The notes under the pieces are model-generated. The model saw nothing but the letters and a program-made list of their open reading frames with translations. It had not been told where the DNA came from and ran no database searches. The position numbers and the translations under genes are program-made. A stretch of 64,000 nucleotides of DNA from Candidatus Obscuribacterales bacterium. Lineage in GTDB: Bacteria; Cyanobacteriota; Vampirovibrionia; Obscuribacterales; Obscuribacteraceae. The stretch lies in NCBI GenBank assembly GCA_021732025.1, contig JAKFVU010000083.1, forward strand, positions 1-64,000. Direction: 5' to 3'. Shown one piece after another: positions 57,155 to 62,692 of this stretch. Each line of letters begins with the position of its first letter. Within the stretch, counting starts at the first letter, position 1.

Positions 57155-58339
57155 GTGAAATACACGATAGCACTAGCAACAATGTTGGCAACCCTCAGTG
57201 GACCGAGTGCAATTTCACAACCAATCGGGCAAGGCAACAATGGTGCCCAACACTACCAACGAATCAATCAAGATGCTGAGGACAATTTTGACCAGAGACT
57301 AGCAAACATAGACGCCATGATCAAAGAACGCATGGTCTCTTGCAACGTACCAGGTTACGCAATTGGCATCATCAAATCGGGCCAAGTAGTATTTGAAAAA
57401 AGCTATGGTTATGCTGATATCGAACGACAAATTCCAGTTTCCAATGACACCATATTTGGTTTAGCATCGGTTACTAAGACCTTTACTGGTGTTACTCTGC
57501 TATCACTTGTAGATAGAGGCCTTGTTAGCCTGGATGACCCGCTCGAAAAATATGTTAATGGCTTAACGAAAGCATATAAAACACTTACAATACGCCAGCT
57601 CTCTACTATGTCTGCCGGCATCGCGGAAAAAATAAATCCAGAGGTGAATTGGAAAGATCAATTGGATATTCTTGTGCATACTCCACTTGTGTCAGAGCCG
57701 GGATCTCAGTATCACTATTCCAACTTTAGCTATAGGCTAATCGGTACTATTATTGCCAAAGCTTCTGGCAAACCGTATTTAGAAATGGTCAGAGAAACAA
57801 TTTTGGCACCACTACAAATGAGAAACACCGGAACAACAATTTTACTGGCACCCACCGGATTGGTGGCACAAGGCTATTCACTAAATAAAGCCGGAAGGCT
57901 ATCGCCCGTCGCTTACAAGAGCCCAGCAGTTTCATTTTCGGCTGGAATGCTAGCGAGCAACTGCAATGACATGCTTCGATATGCACTTGGTTTGATGTCG
58001 CGCCGCATACTTTCTGAACAAGGTTACAGAAAGCTATGGTACGACCGTCCAGCTCTAAGCACTGGCCAACCCAATCCATGGGCATTCGGTTGGAAAGCAG
58101 GTCCCAATGCAGCCATGGGTGGACAACACCAAGTATTCTGGGGCGGGGCGACGCAAGGTGTAGGCTCAATTATAATAATTTTGCCGGAGAGCAATTGCGC
58201 AGTCGTTGCTCTAAGCAGTTTGCGTACAGCGGAGGTTCATAACATTGGCAAGACTGCTATGCGCATGGCCTTTGGTAATACCAAGGATTCTGAGCAGCAA
58301 GAGGAACCAATGGAAGACCAAAATAGCCGAAGCGAGTAA
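57155..58339 (+). CDS. Exported beta-lactamase/DD-peptidase-fold serine hydrolase
   Basis: 394 residues from GTG 57155, with a signal peptide (KYTIALATMLATLSGPSAIS). Class C-type active site: SVTK at 105-108 (S105 nucleophile, K108), YSN at 188-190 (Y188 general base), and a GGATQG strand near 325 replacing KTG. This fits the broad Beta-lactamase_2 family (esterases, DD-carboxypeptidases, D-aminopeptidases); real antibiotic hydrolysis cannot be inferred. A short hydrophilic C-terminal tail contains EQQEEPMEDQ. Probably co-transcribed with the glycosyltransferase. Confidence 0.9.
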   Translation: MKYTIALATMLATLSGPSAISQPIGQGNNGAQHYQRINQDAEDNFDQRLANIDAMIKERMVSCNVPGYAIGIIKSGQVVFEKSYGYADIERQIPVSNDTIFGLASVTKTFTGVTLLSLVDRGLVSLDDPLEKYVNGLTKAYKTLTIRQLSTMSAGIAEKINPEVNWKDQLDILVHTPLVSEPGSQYHYSNFSYRLIGTIIAKASGKPYLEMVRETILAPLQMRNTGTTILLAPTGLVAQGYSLNKAGRLSPVAYKSPAVSFSAGMLASNCNDMLRYALGLMSRRILSEQGYRKLWYDRPALSTGQPNPWAFGWKAGPNAAMGGQHQVFWGGATQGVGSIIIILPESNCAVVALSSLRTAEVHNIGKTAMRMAFGNTKDSEQQEEPMEDQNSRSE

Positions 58340-58425
58340 CCTCCTAAAATAGTAAATTGATTAGTCATTTTTTTATTGCAATGTCGGTGATAGATCGACA
58401 TGTTGCAGATTGAGAAATTTTCTGT

Positions 58426-58453
58426 TTGCACTTTTTGCCACTCATGCTATAGT
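58426..58453 (+). promoter_or_regulatory. Strong promoter for the tRNA array (TTGCAC-16-TATAGT, extended -10)
   Basis: -35 TTGCAC (58426-58431), 16-bp spacer, -10 TATAGT (58448-58453) preceded by TG one base upstream, making an extended -10. A start near 58460 would give a ~180-nt leader before tRNA-Pro. No gene start fits this promoter other than the tRNA cluster. It is the best sigma-70-like match noticed in the window. Confidence 0.75.
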
Positions 58454-58522
58454 GAAAAAACGTTCGCCACCAAAAGGTATTTCATCGTGACCTGGTCTCT
58501 ACAGCATCAAAGCCTCAACGGA

Positions 58523-58539
58523 AGCCAATTTAATTGGCT
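58523..58539. promoter_or_regulatory. Palindrome in the tRNA-array leader
   Basis: AGCCAATT-T-AATTGGCT is a perfect 8+8 dyad about 65 nt downstream of the predicted transcription start. As RNA it could form a hairpin with outer CGGA/TCCG pairs; as DNA it could be an operator. The rest of the 58340-58641 gap shows the promoter and this dyad but no convincing gene. Confidence 0.4.
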
Positions 58540-58641
58540 GAATCCGCTGCGTCATGGCTTCGCTGTACAGAATCAAAAGGATCACGATCATGTTGTCTTA
58601 CAAAACCCCAATCCGTCAAACCCGCGCATCTAATTGTCCTT

Positions 58642-58713
58642 CGGGGATTAGTTCACTGGTAGAACGTGGGCTTTGGGAGCTCAATGTACGAGGTTCGATT
58701 CCTCGATCTCCGA
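58642..58713 (+). tRNA. tRNA-Pro(UGG)
   Basis: Acceptor CGGGGAT/ATCTCCG (one G-T pair), D-arm GTTC/GAAC with GG in the loop, anticodon stem TGGGC/GCTCA, loop TTTGGGA (anticodon UGG, G37), T-arm CGAGG-TTCGATT-CCTCG, discriminator A. CCA is not encoded. First gene of the array, canonical in all arms. Confidence 0.95.
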
Positions 58714-58721
58714 TTGTTTAT

Positions 58722-58794
58722 TGTGCTATAGCTCAGTTGGCAGAGCGACCGCCTGTTAAGCGGTTTGTCCCTGGTTCGAGCCCAGGTAGCACAG
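58722..58794 (+). tRNA. tRNA-Asn(GUU)
   Basis: Acceptor TGTGCTA/TAGCACA, D-arm GCTC/GAGC, anticodon arm ACCGC/GCGGT with loop CTGTTAA (anticodon GUU), T-arm CCTGG-TTCGAGC-CCAGG, discriminator G as expected for Asn. CCA is not encoded. Begins 8 nt after tRNA-Pro. Confidence 0.95.
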
Positions 58795-58799
58795 AAATA

Positions 58800-58826
58800 T
58801 TCTGCGCAGTTGGCAGCTGCGCAGAA
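58800..58826 (+). other. 10-bp hairpin between tRNA-Asn and tRNA-Gln
   Basis: TTCTGCGCAG and its exact reverse complement flank a 7-nt loop, filling the 36-nt gap between two tRNAs. No T-run follows, so it is not a typical terminator; it may be an RNase processing site or attenuator separating tRNAs without encoded CCA from the later ones. Confidence 0.6.
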
Positions 58827-58830
58827 ATAC

Positions 58831-58902
58831 TCCGCGGTCGTCTAACTGGCAGGACAGCGCCCTTTGAAGGCGCGAATCTTGGTTCGAATCCAGGCGGCGG
58901 AA
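58831..58902 (+). tRNA. tRNA-Gln(UUG)
   Basis: Acceptor TCCGCGG/CGGCGGA with a G-G mismatch at pair 6-67, D-arm GTCT/GGAC, anticodon arm GCGCC/GGCGC with loop CTTTGAA (anticodon UUG), T-arm CTTGG-TTCGAAT-CCAGG, discriminator A. CCA is not encoded. Confidence 0.9.
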
Positions 58903-58906
58903 AATT

Positions 58907-58979
58907 GTGGCTATGGTCTAGCAGTCTAAGACTCTGGTTTGTGATATCAGAAACGTGGGCGCGAATCCCACTAGCCACC
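58907..58979 (+). tRNA. tRNA-His(GUG) with aberrant elbow
   Basis: Acceptor GTGGCTA/TAGCCAC, D-arm GTCT/AGAC, anticodon arm CTGGT/ATCAG with loop TTGTGAT (anticodon GUG), T-stem GTGGG/CCCAC, C73, and CCA encoded at 58980-58982. Two oddities: the D-loop AGCAGTCTA lacks the G18-G19 pair, and the T-loop is CGCGAAT instead of TTCGAAT, so both partners of the usual elbow contact are missing. The base before position 1 is T, so the G-1 typical of bacterial tRNA-His is not encoded. Confidence 0.85.
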
Positions 58980-58983
58980 CCAT

Positions 58984-59057
58984 CCGGGATTAGGAAAATT
59001 GGTAAATCCGCCCGCCTTAGAAGCGGTTTTTTCTCAGTTCGAGTCTGAGATCCCGGA
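58984..59057 (+). tRNA. tRNA with Leu anticodon UAG but class I variable loop
   Basis: Acceptor CCGGGAT/ATCCCGG, a 3-bp D-stem GGA/TCC with an 11-nt loop containing GG, anticodon arm CCCGC/GCGGT (C-T mismatch at the base) with loop CTTAGAA (anticodon UAG, reads CUA/CUN Leu), a 5-nt variable loop of T residues, T-arm CTCAG-TTCGAGT-CTGAG, discriminator A, and CCA encoded at 59058-59060. Bacterial tRNA-Leu normally has a long class II variable arm; here it is absent. Confidence 0.8.
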
Positions 59058-59061
59058 CCAA

Positions 59062-59133
59062 GCGAGAATCGGTTAATTGGTAAACCAACTGATTCCAAAT
59101 CAGTGACTGAGCGTTCGAATCGTTCTTCTCGCG
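59062..59133 (+). tRNA. tRNA-Trp(CCA)
   Basis: Acceptor GCGAGAA/TTCTCGC, D-arm GGTT/AACC with GG in the loop, anticodon arm ACTGA/TCAGT with loop TTCCAAA (anticodon CCA), T-arm GAGCG-TTCGAAT-CGTTC (one G-T pair), G73 as expected for Trp, CCA encoded at 59134-59136. It begins one base after the previous tRNA's CCA. Confidence 0.93.
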
Positions 59134-59138
59134 CCATT

Positions 59139-59211
59139 GCCATTGTAGTGATTGTGGTCAACACGTGCCGTTGAAGGCGGCGAAAAACTGGCTCGAAACC
59201 AGTCGATGGCA
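59139..59211 (+). tRNA. tRNA-Phe(GAA), slightly degenerate
   Basis: Acceptor GCCATTG/CGATGGC (one T-G pair), a 3-bp D-stem GTG/CAC with an 11-nt loop containing GG, anticodon arm TGCCG/CGGCG with loop TTGAAGG (anticodon GAA; G37 rather than the usual A37), T-arm ACTGG-CTCGAAA-CCAGT (T54 replaced by C), discriminator A, CCA encoded at 59212-59214. Confidence 0.85.
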
Positions 59212-59373
59212 CCACTTAGAATTTAGACTTGGAGGGAAACTAAGAATGAAGCTGTTAGAGTTTCGGTTTAAAAATCTGACAAAGTCACTATGCGTGCGCA
59301 GCTGAGTTCTTTTGTTGTGGAACTGCTGTTGGACTGCAAACCTTGGATCTTCCTTGGCTATTCAAGCAAAAAA

Positions 59374-59680
59374 TCTAACAACTGATTCGGTGTTAGAATT
59401 TCAATTTTAAAATCTAACACCGGATCATAGTTAGAATTTAAATCCGAAAATCTAACACCGGATCATAGTTAGAATTTAAATCCGAAAATCTAACACCGGA
59501 TCATAGTTAGAAATAAATTCCGAAAATCTAACTCCGATCATAGTTAGAAATAAAATCCGAAAATCTAACTCCGATCATAGTTAGAAATAAAATCCGAAAA
59601 TCTAACTCCGATCATAGTTAGAAATAAAATCCGAAAATCTAACTCCGATCATAGTTAGAAATAAATTCCGAAAATCTAAC
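59374..59680. repeat. Tandem array of eight 22-24 bp dyads (37-39 bp period) plus a terminal half-unit
   Basis: TCTAAC starts at 59374, 59413, 59451, 59489, 59527, 59564, 59601, 59638 and 59675 (periods 39, 38, 38, 38, 37, 37, 37, 37). Each of the first eight is followed by GTTAGA after 12, 11 or 10 nt, making a 24-, 23- or 22-bp inverted repeat; the ninth has only TCTAAC. Units 2 and 3 are identical, and units 5-7 are identical, so the array expanded recently. Units 4 and 8 share the same tail variant (AATAAATTCCG). Interiors carry CCGGATCATA or CCGATCATA. There is no unique spacer, so this is not CRISPR. Degenerate partial units (GTTAGAG, AAAATCTGAC) occur upstream at 59255-59280. The array ends 67 nt before the AbiEi-like gene. 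Between 59215 and 59373 nothing else is recognised. Confidence 0.95.
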
Positions 59681-59747
59681 GCCTCCATTGAACCATTTGC
59701 CCCATCGCAGCGTTATTAAAGATACACGCTGTTTATGAGGTGCATTC

Positions 59748-60338
59748 ATGAGCTGTCATGGCAATATTCTCAACTTTATCCATTCTCTACCTCCTGGTGC
59801 CTGGTTCGCTACGCAGCAAGTTCTCAATCTCGGCACGAGAGAGGCAATCGATCAGACTTTATACAGGCTGGTAAAGTGTGGTTATCTCACTCGTATTGCG
59901 TGGGGCATATTCACCTTACGATTTGGCGAGCAAACATTTGAACCGCTGGCGGTGGCAATTTTCAAAGCAAAAATGTTTAAGAAGAAAGTAACTATTCACG
60001 GCCTCGACATTGCCAGGCGAATCGGCCTCATTGCAGAACCAGCAGAGCATCCGCTTTACAGCGTATATGGAGTTAGTAGCTGTTTTCAATCACAAAAAAG
60101 AGAAATCACACTAAAAAGCCACTCGGCGAGAAAAATTGCCCTTGAAGGATCTTCAATAGGCGAGACTATCAGTGCCCTCTGGTTTCTCGGTCGCGAAAAT
60201 TGTGATTTCGAAACAGTGCAAACCGCACTTAGAACTCTCTCCAAAGACGACATCAGAGAACTTGGGCAGTCTGCAGATCGCATGCCCGGCTGGTTGACGA
60301 GAATGATTCGCTATGGCATAAGTTTTCAAACAGGGTAG
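59748..60338 (+). CDS. AbiEi/DUF6088-type antitoxin-like regulator (orphan)
   Basis: 196 residues from ATG 59748, with GAGGTG 5 nt upstream. The N-terminal winged-helix region (~10-60) reads GAWFATQQVLNLGTREAIDQ, TLYRLVKCGYLTRIAWGIFTL, the classic DUF6088/AbiEi N-terminal pattern (..DFL.LGSR.A(V/I)DQ.L.RL...G.(L/I)RR...G(L/I)Y..). The rest (~65-130) resembles the AbiEi C-terminal region: FEPLAVAIFKAK, VTIHGLDIARRIGL, REITLKSHSARKIAL. AbiEi proteins are type IV antitoxins that repress their own operon by binding inverted repeats; partner toxins (AbiEii/MenT nucleotidyltransferases) are absent here, as the next gene is a convergent response regulator 1 nt away. The dyad array directly upstream is its likely operator. 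Confidence 0.8.
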   Translation: MSCHGNILNFIHSLPPGAWFATQQVLNLGTREAIDQTLYRLVKCGYLTRIAWGIFTLRFGEQTFEPLAVAIFKAKMFKKKVTIHGLDIARRIGLIAEPAEHPLYSVYGVSSCFQSQKREITLKSHSARKIALEGSSIGETISALWFLGRENCDFETVQTALRTLSKDDIRELGQSADRMPGWLTRMIRYGISFQTG

Positions 60339-60339
60339 C

Positions 60340-61014
60340 TCACTGCTCTGATAACTTGTATCCAACACCATGAACATTCTGAATCAGGGACGGCACTCCT
60401 TCAGTATCGATCTTATTTCTAAGTTTCTTTATCGTAGTGCGAATCGTCTCAGGAGATTTCTCTGAATCAGCTGTCCAAACTCGTTCCAAAAGGGTGGAAG
60501 CATTAAATATTTGTTCCTGATGGCGCATCAAAAATTCCAAGAGCGCAAATTCCATTCGCGGAAGGTGAACCTGCACGCCATCCACAGTGACACAGTGCTT
60601 GGCACTATCTAGAACTAGATTGCCCGCCTTAAGTAGACTTGAAGTGAGAGCACCTGGTCGTCTCAAAAGAGCACGTACTCTGGCGGATAACTCCTTAAGG
60701 TGAAACGGCTTGGTTAGATAATCATCGGCCCCAGCGTCTAGCCCAGTGGCCCGGTCATCAACCGCATCTTGCCCTGTAAGCATAAGAATTGGGCAACCAC
60801 CACCGCTATCTCTGTAACGTCGACAAACCTCAAGACCACTAAGTCGCGGCAAATTAATATCCAAGATAACTAAATCGTATTCGTAAGCCTTAATCATCTC
60901 AAGAGCTTCGCTACCGGTCGTGACGTGCTCGACCAGATATTTCTCAAATAGTAACCAATCCTTGACCGAGCCAGCGACTTGGAGGTCATCTTCCACTATC
61001 AAGATCTTGGGCAT
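60340..61014 (-). CDS. OmpR-family response regulator
   Basis: 224 residues. The receiver domain has E8-D9-D10, phosphoacceptor D52 in LVILDINLP, T in LMLTGQD and K in LTKPFHL. The C-terminal winged helix (~125-222) ends NVHGVGYKLSEQ, typical of OmpR/PhoB regulators. Divergent from a sensor kinase 62 nt away, its probable partner. It begins MPKILIVEDDLQ at ATG 61014. Confidence 0.95.
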   Translation of the reverse strand: MPKILIVEDDLQVAGSVKDWLLFEKYLVEHVTTGSEALEMIKAYEYDLVILDINLPRLSGLEVCRRYRDSGGGCPILMLTGQDAVDDRATGLDAGADDYLTKPFHLKELSARVRALLRRPGALTSSLLKAGNLVLDSAKHCVTVDGVQVHLPRMEFALLEFLMRHQEQIFNASTLLERVWTADSEKSPETIRTTIKKLRNKIDTEGVPSLIQNVHGVGYKLSEQ

Positions 61015-61076
61015 ATTGAGTTCCGATTGGTCACTGTTGAAATGCTATCATTTGCCATTATATCCTCTTGGTTTTT

Positions 61077-62585
61077 ATGCGTTTTGACCTGAAAATAAGT
61101 CAAATTGGTTGGATTCTAGTGGGCGTGCCACTAGCATTTGAGCTGCTCTTTGTCGCTCTTTTAAGCTATTCAGTTCACCAGGCCGAGCTTGAGATTAAAC
61201 GCCAGGAGCACGCTAAAGACATCGTTTATAGTGCTAGTTCAGCCGGTACTTACGCGACGCAAAGTGCAGTCAATGTCGGTGCTTATACAGTTTCACGAGC
61301 GGAACATTTCAAAGACCTATTTCGCGAAAACAAAACTCGAACAGTAGAAGCGTTTAATGAACTAGAAAGTCTACTCACAAGCAGCAGCGATGTTGACTAT
61401 TTAAATAGGGCGCGAGAAGCACGGCAAGCGGCAAACGCCGGTATGCAACTCTTAGAAGAATTAATCGACAGTGTCGATCGCGGAAGAGGTAGTCGGAATG
61501 TTTTAGCTAGTCACGGCACAATGAGTAGCGTAAAAAGAATTATTGACCGCCTCCACATCAAACTGAAATCAATTTCTCGCGAGCAAGCAGCTGCAACTGC
61601 CGACAGCCCCAAACGAGAAGCACAGTTTCGGAAATTGACTGAAATTTTCTTGGTCGCAGGTATCACGGCCAATATTCTCATAGCCTTCGCCCTGGCATTC
61701 TTCTTCTCGCGCAGCATCATTAAAAAAGTAGGCGTGATTTCAGAAAATGCGGCTCGATTGCCTAAAGGAATTGCTCTTAATGACCCGTTAATAGGCAGAG
61801 ATGAAATCACTCACCTCGATCATGTCTTTCATTCAATGGCCACTGATTTAGACGATGCAAAGAAAATGCAACAGTATCTGATTGCAATGGTGAGCCATGA
61901 TTTGCGCTCGCCGCTTACCTCGCTGCAAGGAGTACTCACTGTCCTTTCGGCTGGCGCGGCCGGTGAGCTTCCAGCGGCAGCGCAGACGAAAATTGCCGCG
62001 GCAGAAAATGATCTGGGACGATTAATCAAGCTGACCAACGACTTACTCGACACTGAGCGACTGGCCTCCGGCCAGCTAGAGCTTCAGCCAATACGTTGCT
62101 TGCTGGCAGATATTGTAGAAGAAGCCATGGCAGCCGTTGCCACTTTTGCCAATCAGCATAACGTTAAAGTAGTGGCTGCAGAACTGGAAAATGGCAAAGC
62201 CATGAACACAATGATTGACCTTGACCCAGAGCGCATTGGCCAAGTACTAACTAACCTGCTGACGAATGCAATCAAATACTCCCCGGCTGGCAGTGAAGTG
62301 CTAATTAAGGCAGAGGCAGCGCCCAAGCAAGGCGGAAGAGAACAGATCAGGGTCTCTATAATCGACAAAGGACGCGGCGTGCCATCGGCCTTTCAAGAAA
62401 GCATATTTGAAAAATTCAAACAGGTGCAAGAATCCGACTCGCGCGATCTAGGCGGCAAAGGGCTGGGGCTAGCAATTTGCAAATCGATTGTTGAGCAACA
62501 CGGCGGACAGATTGGCGTATTTAGCGAAGGCGACCGCGGCAGCACCTTCTGGTTTGAGATACCCGTCAAGCGAATCACAGCTTAG
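61077..62585 (+). CDS. Membrane sensor histidine kinase
   Basis: 502 residues from ATG 61077 (TTG 61068 is in frame). TM1 ~9-30 (ILVGVPLAFELLFVALLSYS), a ~155-residue helical extracytoplasmic sensor resembling CHASE3 (AEHFKDLFRENKTRTVEAFN), TM2 ~188-212 (VAGITANILIAFALAFFF), a HAMP linker, HisKA with phosphoacceptor H274 in MVSHDLRSPL, and HATPase_c with NLLTNAIKYSP, DKGRGVP and GKGLGLAICKS. CHASE3-like domains sense unidentified small molecules. Paired with the divergent OmpR-type regulator. Confidence 0.94.
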   Translation: MRFDLKISQIGWILVGVPLAFELLFVALLSYSVHQAELEIKRQEHAKDIVYSASSAGTYATQSAVNVGAYTVSRAEHFKDLFRENKTRTVEAFNELESLLTSSSDVDYLNRAREARQAANAGMQLLEELIDSVDRGRGSRNVLASHGTMSSVKRIIDRLHIKLKSISREQAAATADSPKREAQFRKLTEIFLVAGITANILIAFALAFFFSRSIIKKVGVISENAARLPKGIALNDPLIGRDEITHLDHVFHSMATDLDDAKKMQQYLIAMVSHDLRSPLTSLQGVLTVLSAGAAGELPAAAQTKIAAAENDLGRLIKLTNDLLDTERLASGQLELQPIRCLLADIVEEAMAAVATFANQHNVKVVAAELENGKAMNTMIDLDPERIGQVLTNLLTNAIKYSPAGSEVLIKAEAAPKQGGREQIRVSIIDKGRGVPSAFQESIFEKFKQVQESDSRDLGGKGLGLAICKSIVEQHGGQIGVFSEGDRGSTFWFEIPVKRITA

Positions 62586-62692
62586 GTTATGCCTAAACCT
62601 TAAGCCAAAAACTTGGCTTAAGGTACCAAATAGTCACAATCTAAAACTATCATCCTAATATTCGCCCAAGGCCACAACGTTAGGAATTTACT

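Noticed and set aside
57155..58339. Acquired antibiotic-resistance beta-lactamase
   Set aside because: The fold and SxxK/YxN motifs are shared by many serine hydrolases, the KTG motif is not conserved, and the context is metabolic.
58340..58425. Terminator after the beta-lactamase-like gene
   Set aside because: A T7 run at about 58369 precedes rather than follows the nearby imperfect hairpin, so it does not form a standard plus-strand terminator.
58554..59215. Open frames of 164 codons (+, 58554-59048) and 160 codons (-, 58733-59215)
   Set aside because: They lie across the tRNA genes and owe their length to conserved tRNA sequence; the translated products match nothing and have no ribosome-binding sites.
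59290..59365. Possible eighth tRNA (Cys-like anticodon GCA near 59333)
   Set aside because: GTTC/GAAC could form a D-stem and ACTGCAA an anticodon loop, but the anticodon stem, T-arm and acceptor do not pair.
59374..59680. CRISPR array
   Set aside because: Period 37-39 bp is compatible in size, but whole units are near-identical with no unique spacers, each unit contains an internal dyad, and no cas gene is in the window.
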